Source: Stenotrophomonas oahuensis
Lineage (GTDB): Bacteria; Pseudomonadota; Gammaproteobacteria; Xanthomonadales; Xanthomonadaceae
Length of the DNA: 64,000 nucleotides
Reading direction: 5' to 3'
Assembly: GCF_031834595.1 (NCBI RefSeq)
Contig: NZ_CP115541.1
Coordinates: 3,218,501 to 3,282,500 of the forward strand
Below the pieces are notes generated by a model. It saw only the letters and a program-made list of their open reading frames with translations, made no database searches and was not told where the DNA came from. Positions 16,910 to 24,546 of this stretch are shown here, one piece after another (the first letter of the stretch is position 1; each line of letters opens with the position of its first letter). The position numbers were made by a program, and so were the translations under genes.

Positions 16910-17175
16910 TGCGCCGGGAAGTCGGCGATCTGGGCGGTGGCGATGGCTTCTTCGGCCAGCAGCACCGGAATGCCGTCGTCGACCCGGAATACCTGCTTGC
17001 CGTCGCGGGTCAGCAGGGCTTCGCGCAGAGGCTGGCTCTGCGGGCTGCCGTCGGCCTTGGTCACGGACCCGGCCGAAATGGCCTGGTTGAGGGCCTCCAG
17101 GCCCTTCGCGGTGAGCAGGGACAGGGGCTGGCGGGCGTCCGGCGACACCAGCAGGTCAAGCAGCTTGCGATCCAT
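16906..17175 (-). CDS. Trm112-like (UPF0434) protein lacking cysteines
   Basis: An 89-aa protein. The frame MDRKLLDLLVSPDARQPL ... VFRVDDGIPVLLAEEA matches the UPF0434/YcaR-like Trm112 pattern, where CPxC-type zinc ligands normally stand at the positions now occupied by SPDARQP. The protein has no cysteine at all, so zinc binding by the classic site is excluded. A family comparison from memory suggests that part of this family is naturally cysteine-less. It overlaps nadC by 4 bp and diverges from purE. Confidence 0.8.
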   Translation of the reverse strand: MDRKLLDLLVSPDARQPLSLLTAKGLEALNQAISAGSVTKADGSPQSQPLREALLTRDGKQVFRVDDGIPVLLAEEAIATAQIADFPAQ

Positions 17176-17234
17176 GGGTTCTTCGTCTTGCGTGGAAGAC
17201 GGCTAGAATACGTCTTTAAGGTAGGTGACGGCCA

Positions 17235-17738
17235 ATGACCCCCAACCCCGCAGTGCCGCTCGTCGGCATCATCATGGGCTCCCGCTCGGACTGGGAAACC
17301 ATGCAGCACGCCGCGCAGAAGCTCGATGCCCTCGGTGTTCCCTATGAAGTGAAGGTGGTCTCGGCGCATCGTACGCCGGACGTGCTGTTCACCTACGCCG
17401 AACAGGCCGGCGCACGCGGTCTGCGCGCCATCATCGCCGGCGCTGGCGGTGCCGCGCACCTGCCGGGCATGGTCGCGGCCAAGACCGCGGTGCCGGTGCT
17501 GGGTGTGCCGGTGCAGTCCAAGGCCCTCAACGGCATGGATTCACTGCTGTCTATCGTGCAGATGCCGGCTGGCATTCCGGTCGCTACCTTCGCCATCGGC
17601 AACGCCGGGGCATCGAACGCGGCCTTGTTCGCGGCTGCGCTGCTGGCACCGGAGCAGCCGGCCATCGGCCAGGCGCTGGAAGCCTTCCGCTCGCGCCAGA
17701 CCGAAGACGTCATGGCCCACGACGACCCGCGCCAATGA
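17235..17738 (+). CDS. purE: N5-carboxyaminoimidazole ribonucleotide mutase
   Basis: A 167-aa class I PurE converting N5-CAIR to CAIR in purine synthesis. Motifs: [20 protein letters not shown] (catalytic His), [12 protein letters not shown] and [29 protein letters not shown]. The ATG at 17235 gives the family N-terminus. It overlaps purK by 4 bp (ATGA), the usual purEK coupling. A weak TAGAAT element at 17204-17209 precedes it. Confidence 0.97.
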   Translation: MTPNPAVPLVGIIMGSRSDWETMQHAAQKLDALGVPYEVKVVSAHRTPDVLFTYAEQAGARGLRAIIAGAGGAAHLPGMVAAKTAVPVLGVPVQSKALNGMDSLLSIVQMPAGIPVATFAIGNAGASNAALFAAALLAPEQPAIGQALEAFRSRQTEDVMAHDDPRQ

Positions 17739-18880
17739 CCCGTACCGTCGGCATTCTGGGCGGCGGCCAGCTCGCCCGCATGATGGTGCTGGCCGGTGCG
17801 CCGCAGGGCCTGCGCTTCGAACTGTTCGACCCGGCGGCCGATGCCTGCGCCGGCCAGTTGGCCCCGCTGCAGGTGGCCGCGTTCGATGACGAAGCCGCCC
17901 TGGCCGCGTTTGCGGCAAAGGTGGACGTGGTCACCTTCGATTTCGAGAACGTGCCCGCGCACAGCGCCCGTTTCCTGGCCGAACGCGTGCCGGTGTATCC
18001 GAATCCGGACGCCCTGGCCGTGGCGCAGGACCGCCTGAGCGAGAAGACCCTGTTCCGCGAGCTGGGCATTCCACTGCCGCCGTTCGCCGACATCCGCAGC
18101 CGCGATGAGCTGGCCGCGCGGGTAGGGGAGTTCGGGCTGCCGTGCATCCTCAAGACCCGCCGCCTGGGCTACGACGGCAAGGGCCAGTTCCGTCTGCGCA
18201 GGGAAGCCGATATTGACGCGGCCTGGACCGCACTGGGTGCACAGGTCGAGCGCACCGGGCTGATCCTGGAAGGCTTCGTGGCCTTCGACCGCGAGGTCAG
18301 CGTGGTCGCCGTGCGCGGCCGTGACGGCGAGTTCCGCGCCTGGCCGGTCACCGGCAACTGGCATGTGGACGGCGTGCTGTCGGTCAGTCTGGCACCCGCC
18401 GTGTTGAGCCCGGCGCAGCAGCAGGCCGCCATCGGCTACGCCCGCACCCTGGCCGAGCGCCTGGACTATGTCGGCGTGTTCGCGCTGGAACTGTTCTGCC
18501 GCGGCGACGAACTGCTGGCCAACGAAATGGCGCCGCGCGTGCACAACTCCGGGCACTGGACCATCGAGGGCAGCGAAACCTCGCAGTTCGAAAACCACCT
18601 GCGCGCGGTGCTCGGCCTGCCGCTCGGCGACACCCGCATGCTCGGCCATGCCTGCATGCTCAACTGGATCGGTGCGATGCCCGACGCGACGGCGGTGCTG
18701 GCCCAGCCGGGCGGGCACTGGCACGACTACGGCAAGCAGCCGAGGGATGGCCGCAAGGTTGGCCACGCCACCCTGCGTAACGATGACGCCGCAGCGCTGG
18801 CCGCGGGGCTGGAAGCGGTGGGCAAGCAGCTGGATCGCGGCGATCAGGTAGCCCCGGCGGCTGACGCGCTGCGTGCCTGA
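17735..18880 (+). CDS. purK: N5-carboxyaminoimidazole ribonucleotide synthase
   Basis: A 381-aa ATP-grasp enzyme making N5-CAIR from AIR, ATP and bicarbonate, the partner of PurE. The N-terminal motif [15 protein letters not shown]-grasp residues ([26 protein letters not shown]) and the metal site [17 protein letters not shown] are present. Length is normal. It is the second gene of a two-gene operon and is followed by a pair of REP units. Confidence 0.97.
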   Translation: MTRTVGILGGGQLARMMVLAGAPQGLRFELFDPAADACAGQLAPLQVAAFDDEAALAAFAAKVDVVTFDFENVPAHSARFLAERVPVYPNPDALAVAQDRLSEKTLFRELGIPLPPFADIRSRDELAARVGEFGLPCILKTRRLGYDGKGQFRLRREADIDAAWTALGAQVERTGLILEGFVAFDREVSVVAVRGRDGEFRAWPVTGNWHVDGVLSVSLAPAVLSPAQQQAAIGYARTLAERLDYVGVFALELFCRGDELLANEMAPRVHNSGHWTIEGSETSQFENHLRAVLGLPLGDTRMLGHACMLNWIGAMPDATAVLAQPGGHWHDYGKQPRDGRKVGHATLRNDDAAALAAGLEAVGKQLDRGDQVAPAADALRA

Positions 18881-18888
18881 TGGGGCGG

Positions 18889-18958
18889 GTCACGACCAAC
18901 GGTCGTGACCTACCTCCCGCACTGCTTTCACCGGTAGGTCACGACCGTTGGTCGTGAC
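18889..18958. repeat. Inverted pair of SMAG/REP units
   Basis: Stem GTCACGACC/GGTCGTGAC followed by CTAC (18889-18913), then GTAG followed by the same stem (18934-18958). Both units have the same stem sequence and face each other, so they can also pair as one long hairpin. They fill the gap between the convergent purK and superoxide dismutase genes. Confidence 0.9.
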
Positions 18959-18966
18959 CGGCGGGA

Positions 18967-19545
18967 TCAATCCCGCAACCGCATTGCCACCGCATCCCAG
19001 TTCACCACCTTCCAGAACGCTTCCAGGTATTTCGCCCGGTCGTTCTGGAAGTCGGTGTAATACGCGTGCTCCCACAGGTCACACCCCAGCAGCGGCGTGC
19101 TCTGGCCCACCAGTGGTGTACCCGCGTTGCGGGTGACCTGCACTGCCAACGTACTGTTGGGGTGCTGCACCAGCCACACCCAGCCGGACCCGAACAGCCC
19201 CAGTGCGGCGCGGTCGAACTCCTCGCGCAACCGGCGCAGGTCGCCGAAATGACGGCCGATCAGCTCCGCCAGCCGGGCCTGCGGCTCGGCGCTGCCGCGC
19301 GGTCGTAACCCTTCCCAGAAAAACGCATGGTTCCAGGCCTGCGCCGCCGCGTCGAACAGCGTGCCCTGGCTCTGCCGCACCAGGTCGTCCAGCGGCAGTT
19401 CCGCCAGCTCGGTGCCGTCGATCCGCGCATTCACGGACTCCACGTAAGCGCGGTGATGTCCCAGGTGCAGATCGAGACTGGCCGCCGACAGATGCGGCTG
19501 CAGGGCGGTGCGGTCGAAGGGCAGGCGGGGCAGGTCGAAGGGCAT
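18967..19545 (-). CDS. sodB: Superoxide dismutase, Fe/Mn family
   Basis: A 192-aa cytoplasmic enzyme. The start is the ATG at 19545 (MPFDLPRLPFD); the frame runs further upstream, but that part is not SOD. Metal ligands fit the family: His27 in LDLHLG, His in QAWNHAFFW, Asp and His in CDLWEHAYY. The conserved HYGKHH segment reads HLGHH, one residue shorter, so the spacing from the first ligand to the active-site Tyr34 is altered. The gene is divergent from the glutaredoxin gene. Confidence 0.92.
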   Translation of the reverse strand: MPFDLPRLPFDRTALQPHLSAASLDLHLGHHRAYVESVNARIDGTELAELPLDDLVRQSQGTLFDAAAQAWNHAFFWEGLRPRGSAEPQARLAELIGRHFGDLRRLREEFDRAALGLFGSGWVWLVQHPNSTLAVQVTRNAGTPLVGQSTPLLGCDLWEHAYYTDFQNDRAKYLEAFWKVVNWDAVAMRLRD

Positions 19546-19665
19546 GGCGATCCGGGAGAGTGGGGCACAGACGTCCGGCGCGGGGTCAACCGCATTACAA
19601 TGGGCGCAGGGGAAGTCTATCCGACCACCCGGGGTCGGATGGTTCCGCAACGCAGGAGAGGTGTG

Positions 19666-19986
19666 GTGGCGGTCTTGCAGCAGATCCAACAGGAAGTCGA
19701 TCGTTATCCCCTCGTGTTGTTCATGAAGGGCACCCCGCAGTACCCGATGTGCGGGTTCTCCAGCCGCGCCGTGCAGGCGCTGATGGCCGCCGGTGCGGTC
19801 AATCTGCGCACGGTCAACGTGCTGGAAGAGCCGGAAGTGCGTGCCAACCTGCCGCGCTTCTCCAACCTGCCCACGTTCCCGCAGCTGTTCATCCACGGCG
19901 AGCTGATCGGCGGCTGCGACATCGTGCTGGAGCTGTTCGAGGCCGGCGAGCTCAAGCGCATCGTCGAAGAGGCCGCGCACGGATGA
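19666..19986 (+). CDS. grxD: Monothiol glutaredoxin (Grx4 type)
   Basis: A 106-aa CGFS glutaredoxin that carries or transfers Fe-S clusters. Motifs: LFMKGTPQYPMCGFSSRAV, NLPTFPQLFIHGELIGGCDI. I chose the GTG at 19666, which has AGGAG seven bases upstream and gives the family length; a GTG at 19663 and an ATG at 19639 are alternatives in the same frame. It is divergent from sodB, and its stop overlaps the start of the SDR gene. Confidence 0.92.
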   Translation: MAVLQQIQQEVDRYPLVLFMKGTPQYPMCGFSSRAVQALMAAGAVNLRTVNVLEEPEVRANLPRFSNLPTFPQLFIHGELIGGCDIVLELFEAGELKRIVEEAAHG

Positions 19987-20735
19987 GTGCACTCCCGTCC
20001 GTGGCGGTCGGGAGCGGGTCGCTGGCCGACCGCATCATTCTCATTGTTGGCGCTGGCGGCGGCTTTGGCAGCGCTGCGGCGGTGGCCTGCGCCGCAGCCG
20101 GGGCGACCGTGGTCCTGCTGGGGCGCAAACCGCGCCGGCTGGACCGGGTCTACAGCGCGGTCCAAGCCGTGGGTCCGGAACCGCTGCTCTATCCGCTGGA
20201 CCTGGAAGGGGCCACGCCTGACGACTACGCCACCCTGGCCGAGCGCCTGCAGGGAGAGCTGGGCCGGCTGGACGGGCTGTTGTACTGCGCCGCTGACTTC
20301 GCCGGCCTGACCCCGTTCGAGCTGGCCGACCCGGCCGCGTTCGCGCGCGCCGTGCATGTCAATCTGACCGCCCCGGCCTGGCTGGCCCAGGCCTGCCTTC
20401 CATTGCTGAAGCAGCGCGACGATGCCGCGCTGGTGTTCACCGTGGACGACCCGGCGCGGGTAGGGCAGGCGTACTGGGGCGGCTATGGCGCGGCCCAATA
20501 CGGCCTGCGCGGGCTGATCGCCAGCCTGCACGCCGAACTGGCGCGCGGGCCGGTTCGCGTCAGCGGCCTGCAGCCGGGCCCGATGCGCACCGCGCTGCGG
20601 GCGCGGGCGTTCTCGCTGGACGAGGACACGTCTGCTCGGCACCCCGCCGAATGCGCGGAGGCGGCAGTCCTGTTGCTCTCAGCCGCCGGGGCGGAACATC
20701 GCGGACAGGTACTGGATATCGCGCCGCCCGCGTAG
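19983..20735 (+). CDS. SDR family oxidoreductase (YciK-like), non-canonical active site
   Basis: A 250-aa protein with the Rossmann glycine motif GAGGGFGSAAA and the layout of the YciK branch of short-chain dehydrogenases. The catalytic segment reads YGAAQ (residues 168-172): Tyr is kept but the Lys of YxxxK is Gln. The Ser pair expected 12-13 residues before the Tyr is Asp-Asp (155-156). It may be a binding protein rather than an enzyme, or use a different mechanism. It overlaps grxD by 4 bp. Its TAG stop is part of the GTAG of a REP unit. Confidence 0.85.
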   Translation: MSALPSVAVGSGSLADRIILIVGAGGGFGSAAAVACAAAGATVVLLGRKPRRLDRVYSAVQAVGPEPLLYPLDLEGATPDDYATLAERLQGELGRLDGLLYCAADFAGLTPFELADPAAFARAVHVNLTAPAWLAQACLPLLKQRDDAALVFTVDDPARVGQAYWGGYGAAQYGLRGLIASLHAELARGPVRVSGLQPGPMRTALRARAFSLDEDTSARHPAECAEAAVLLLSAAGAEHRGQVLDIAPPA

Positions 20736-20753
20736 AGCCGGGCTTGCCCGGCT
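20732..20753 (+). repeat. SMAG/REP unit overlapping the SDR stop codon
   Basis: GTAG (20732-20735) followed by the perfect stem AGCCGGGC/GCCCGGCT with loop TT. The TAG of GTAG is the stop codon of the upstream gene. Confidence 0.87.
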
Positions 20754-21052
20754 GCCCTTCGCGTAACCCCCCTGACATCAACGGCCATTACCTTCCGCCC
20801 TGCCGGCAAGGAGCCGGTATTTCCTGAACGGCGGATGTGAAGAAAGCGTCACGATTTCGTTGTGATGGTGTGCGCGTTGTCGCCAAACCGTCACATATCG
20901 GGGCTATCGTGTTAATCTAGTGTTAACCGTTGCGGCTGAAACCAGCCTGCGGCATAGGGAACCCAGATCTAAGTCCATTCGGCCATCTACGGGGCCGCGT
21001 GGGCGCGTTTTTTCTCCGCAAATCGCCACTCTCGCATCGAGGCTACCCAAAA
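20754..21052 (+). promoter_or_regulatory. Upstream and leader region of the TonB-dependent receptor
   Basis: A 299-bp region without a gene. It holds a short dyad GTTAA-7-TTAAC (20911-20927) and, close to the gene, a stem CGGCC/GGCCG followed by CGCG-TGGG-CGCG and six T (20996-21013). The latter looks like a weak terminator 40 bp before the start and could act as an attenuator. No convincing -35/-10 pair was found. Confidence 0.35.
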
Positions 21053-24000
21053 ATGACCCACCCACTCCGGATGTCCAAGCTCACCCTTGGTCTCGTGGCC
21101 GCTCTTGCAGCCGCTCCCGCCTTCGCCCAGAGCACCTCTGCCGGTGTCGGCGGCCAGGTCACGTCCGCCGCAGGCGCCCCTGTGGTTGGTGCCGAAGTCA
21201 CCATCACGCACACCGAGTCGGGCACCGTCAGCCGTGCCACCACCGATGCCTCGGGTCGTTACGCTGCGCGCGGTCTGCGCGTGGGTGGTCCGTACACCAT
21301 CACCATCAACAAGGCGGGTGAAGGCACCAAGACCGAAGAAGGCGTCTACCTGAACCTGAATCAGGTCAACACCATCAACGCCGCCCTGACCGGCGACGTC
21401 GCCGCCGCCACCAACCTGGACGCCGTGCAGGTTGTTGCCGTGGCTGGTGGTTCGGACGTGTTCAGCGCCTACAAGATGGGTACCGGTTCGAACGTCAACC
21501 GCGAAACCATCGATTCGCTGCCGTCCGCCAACCGCAACATCCAGGATTACATCCGCCTCGACCCGCGCATCTCGCAGGTCAGCAAGGCTGACGGTGCGAT
21601 CTCGGCCGGTGGCCAGAACACCCGTTACAACGCGATCCGCATCGACGGCATCAGCGCCGCCGATCCGTTCGGCCTGGAATCCAACAACCTGCCGACCGAG
21701 CGTCAGCCGGTGTCGATGGACGCGATCCAGGAAATCAACATCGACGTTGCCAACTACGACACCACCATCGCCGGTGGTACCGGTGCGGTGATCAACGCCG
21801 TGACCAAGTCGGGTACCAACAACTTCGGCGGTACCGTGTACTACGCGTACCGCGACAAGGACATGGTCCGCAAGGACCTGGAAGGCGTCCGCTTCAACGG
21901 CTTCGACGACGAAAAGACCTACGGCATGACCCTGGGCGGCCCGATCGTCAAGGACAAGCTGTTCTTCTTCGCCAACTACGAAAAGATGGAGCGTTCGGCT
22001 CCGGGCACCAGCCTGAGCGACACCCCGTACGGCAAGGGCACCATCTCCGATGCCGACATCACCCGTGCGCAGCAGATCGCCACCGGTTATGGCTTCGACG
22101 CCGGCACGCTGAGCGCGCCGTCGAACAACACCGAAATCGAAGAATACGCACTGAAGGTCGACTGGAACATCAGCGACAACCACCGTGCTGCCATCCGTTA
22201 CAACAAGATGGAACAGACCGTGGCCCGCTTCCCGCAGATCAGCAGCAGCGCGGTTTCGCTGAGCAGCTTCTGGTATGACCTGCCCAAGACCTATGAGTCG
22301 GTCATGGGTGAAGTGTTCAGCGACTGGTCCGAGAACTTCTCGACCGAATTCAAGGTTGCGCACAAGGACTACTCGGCCGTCCGCACCCCGTACTCGAACC
22401 TGCCGCAGATCCAGGTGCGTGGTTTCGGCACCGGTGGCAATGACTCGCTGTACTTCGGTACCGAGCAGAACACCCACGTCAACATCATCGAATCCAAGGA
22501 ACTGAGCGCCTTCGGTGCCGGTACCTGGTACGTCGGCGACCACACCGTCAAGTTCGGCTTCGACTACTCCAAGAACGAGCTGCTGAACTACTACGGCCGT
22601 AACCTCAATGGCGTGTACACCTTCGCCAACCTGGACGCGTTCGCTGCCGGCACCCCGAGTCAGTACATCGTGCGCGCTCCGCTGCCGGGCGGCAGCCTGG
22701 ACGACGTTCCGGCCCGCTACGAGTTGAAGAACACCGGTTTGTTCGTGCAGGACAGCTGGGCGGTCAACAGCAACCTGACCCTGCAGCTGGGTGTCCGCGT
22801 CGACATGCCGGACTTCAGTGACCAGAAGCTGTACAACCCGCGCATCATGTCGACCTACGGCTATGACAACACCGTCATGCCGGACGACAAGCTGGTGCAG
22901 CCGCGCTTCGGCTTCAACTACACCTTCGACACCGAGCGTCCGACCCAGCTGCGTGGCGGCGTGGGCCTGTTCGGCGGTGCGGCTCCGAATGTGTGGATGG
23001 CCGGTGCCTACCAGAATACTGGTTTCAACTACCAGGAATTCACGCTCAACAACCCGGGTGCGATCTTCACCCCTGACCAGCCGCCGTACTACCCGGGTGG
23101 CACTGTCACCGCGCGTGACAACGTCGACATCATCGAGCCGGGCCTGAAGCTGCCGTCGGTGTGGAAGAGCAACCTGGCCTTCGATACCGAACTGCCGTGG
23201 TACGGCATCGTGGCGTCGGCTGAGTTCCTGTACACCAAGGTCAATGATGCGCTGTATTTCGAGCGTCTGGACCTGTACAACGCCGCCGGCCAGAGCTACA
23301 CCCGTATCGGCCAGGACGGTCGTGAGCTGTACTGGAACGAAGCTGGCTACATTCCGTGTGTCGGCACCGCCGCCAACCCTGCCAACTGCTCGGTGCGTAA
23401 CGGTTCCCCGAACCGCACCGGTGCTGCGAACGCCCAGGGCAAGTACTACCGCCCGAGCAACATGGGTGACGTGATGCTGCTGCGGAACACCGACAAGGGT
23501 TCCAGCCGTCAGTTCACCGTTGGCCTGAACAAGCCGCTGATGGAAAACTGGGGCTGGTCGCTGGCCTACACCTACACCGCCGCGAAGGAAGTCAGCCCGC
23601 TGACCAGCTCGCAGAACACCTCCAACTGGGGCAGCACCCTCATTGGCACCGCCAACGAGAACGTGGCCTATGACTCGCGCTATGCGATCAAGGACCGCGT
23701 GACCGCCTCGATCAACTGGAAGAAGGCGTTCTTCGGCGATTACAACACCAGCGTCGGCCTGTTCTACGAAGGCCGTTCGGGTCGTCCGTACAGCTACATC
23801 TACTACAACGACATGAACGGCGACGCCGCCTCGACCTCGGGTGCCGGCTACTTCAACGACCTGTTCTACGTGCCGAATGGCGTGGGCGACGTGAAGTGGA
23901 CTGGCGGTGCCGCGATGGAGCAGGCCTTCTTCGACTGGCTGGCCAAGAACCCGCAGCTGGCCGCCTACCAGGGCCAGATCGCTCCGGCCAACGCCTTCCG

Positions 24001-24322
24001 TACCGGCTTCGTGAACACCTTCGATATGCGTATTTCGCAGGAGTTCCCGGGCTTCATGAAGGAGCACAAGGGTGAGCTGGCGCTGGACATCATGAATGTC
24101 GGCAACCTGCTGAACAAGAAGTGGGGCCGCATCAACGATTACGGTTTCAACTCGACCGCTCGTGTGGCCAGCTTCGCCGGTATCGACCCGGCAACCGGCA
24201 AGTACATCTACAACTTCACCGGTTCCACCGATACTCCGACCATCCAGGAAAACAACAACGACAAGGGCAACACCGGCGTGTCGCGCTGGTCGATGCAGCT
24301 GACCCTGAAGTACAAGTTCTGA
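21053..24322 (+). CDS. Oar-like TonB-dependent receptor with carboxypeptidase-regulatory domain
   Basis: A 1089-aa outer-membrane protein. The start is the ATG at 21053, which puts a signal peptide (LTLGLVAALAAAPAFAQ) at the N-terminus. A CarboxypepD-reg (Cna-B-like) domain at about residues 28-105 (GGQVTSAAGAPVVGAEVTITH) is followed by a plug with SANRNIQDYIRLDPRISQV, YNAIRIDG and GGTGAVINAVTKSGTN, and then a 22-strand type barrel ending in the aromatic LKYKF. Codons are strongly biased to C-ending preferred ones, suggesting high expression. The ligand is unknown; Xanthomonadaceae have many such Oar-like receptors, often linked to peptide uptake or surface adhesion. It is monocistronic. Confidence 0.92.
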   Translation: MTHPLRMSKLTLGLVAALAAAPAFAQSTSAGVGGQVTSAAGAPVVGAEVTITHTESGTVSRATTDASGRYAARGLRVGGPYTITINKAGEGTKTEEGVYLNLNQVNTINAALTGDVAAATNLDAVQVVAVAGGSDVFSAYKMGTGSNVNRETIDSLPSANRNIQDYIRLDPRISQVSKADGAISAGGQNTRYNAIRIDGISAADPFGLESNNLPTERQPVSMDAIQEINIDVANYDTTIAGGTGAVINAVTKSGTNNFGGTVYYAYRDKDMVRKDLEGVRFNGFDDEKTYGMTLGGPIVKDKLFFFANYEKMERSAPGTSLSDTPYGKGTISDADITRAQQIATGYGFDAGTLSAPSNNTEIEEYALKVDWNISDNHRAAIRYNKMEQTVARFPQISSSAVSLSSFWYDLPKTYESVMGEVFSDWSENFSTEFKVAHKDYSAVRTPYSNLPQIQVRGFGTGGNDSLYFGTEQNTHVNIIESKELSAFGAGTWYVGDHTVKFGFDYSKNELLNYYGRNLNGVYTFANLDAFAAGTPSQYIVRAPLPGGSLDDVPARYELKNTGLFVQDSWAVNSNLTLQLGVRVDMPDFSDQKLYNPRIMSTYGYDNTVMPDDKLVQPRFGFNYTFDTERPTQLRGGVGLFGGAAPNVWMAGAYQNTGFNYQEFTLNNPGAIFTPDQPPYYPGGTVTARDNVDIIEPGLKLPSVWKSNLAFDTELPWYGIVASAEFLYTKVNDALYFERLDLYNAAGQSYTRIGQDGRELYWNEAGYIPCVGTAANPANCSVRNGSPNRTGAANAQGKYYRPSNMGDVMLLRNTDKGSSRQFTVGLNKPLMENWGWSLAYTYTAAKEVSPLTSSQNTSNWGSTLIGTANENVAYDSRYAIKDRVTASINWKKAFFGDYNTSVGLFYEGRSGRPYSYIYYNDMNGDAASTSGAGYFNDLFYVPNGVGDVKWTGGAAMEQAFFDWLAKNPQLAAYQGQIAPANAFRTGFVNTFDMRISQEFPGFMKEHKGELALDIMNVGNLLNKKWGRINDYGFNSTARVASFAGIDPATGKYIYNFTGSTDTPTIQENNNDKGNTGVSRWSMQLTLKYKF

Positions 24323-24349
24323 TCCATCGAACTTGACGCGTGAATGAAG

Positions 24350-24376
24350 ACGGCCGGGGCAACCCGGCCGTTTTTT
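24350..24376 (+). terminator. Intrinsic terminator after the TonB-dependent receptor
   Basis: Stem ACGGCCGGG/CCCGGCCGT with loop GCAA and six T. Confidence 0.92.
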
Positions 24377-24453
24377 ATTGGATGAACGGAAATATGTGAT
24401 GCGGTTCAAGCTCCTGTAGCGTCGATTCGTTCATAAAAAATCATTATTGAATT

Positions 24454-24498
24454 TGCGCCATCTGGCGCATTGACAGTGTTTCGGGTGCCTCGCAGAAT
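24454..24498 (+). promoter_or_regulatory. Candidate promoter with dyad for the type I secretion locus
   Basis: TTGACA (24470-24475), a 17-bp spacer and CAGAAT (24493-24498) form a good sigma70 promoter 49 bp before the ABC transporter start. A perfect dyad TGCGCCA-TC-TGGCGCA (24454-24469) abuts the -35 box, in the place of an activator or repressor site. An AT-rich stretch (24431-24453) lies just upstream. Confidence 0.6.
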
Positions 24499-24546
24499 CC
24501 GCCAGAAGGGGATGCGTGCACATCAGCCGAGCACGCGAAATTTCAA

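Noticed and set aside
20987..24409. An open frame of 1140 codons antisense to the TonB-dependent receptor
   Set aside because: It mirrors the receptor gene exactly, has no recognisable domain and results from the strong codon bias and GC content. The receptor frame has a signal peptide and barrel motifs.
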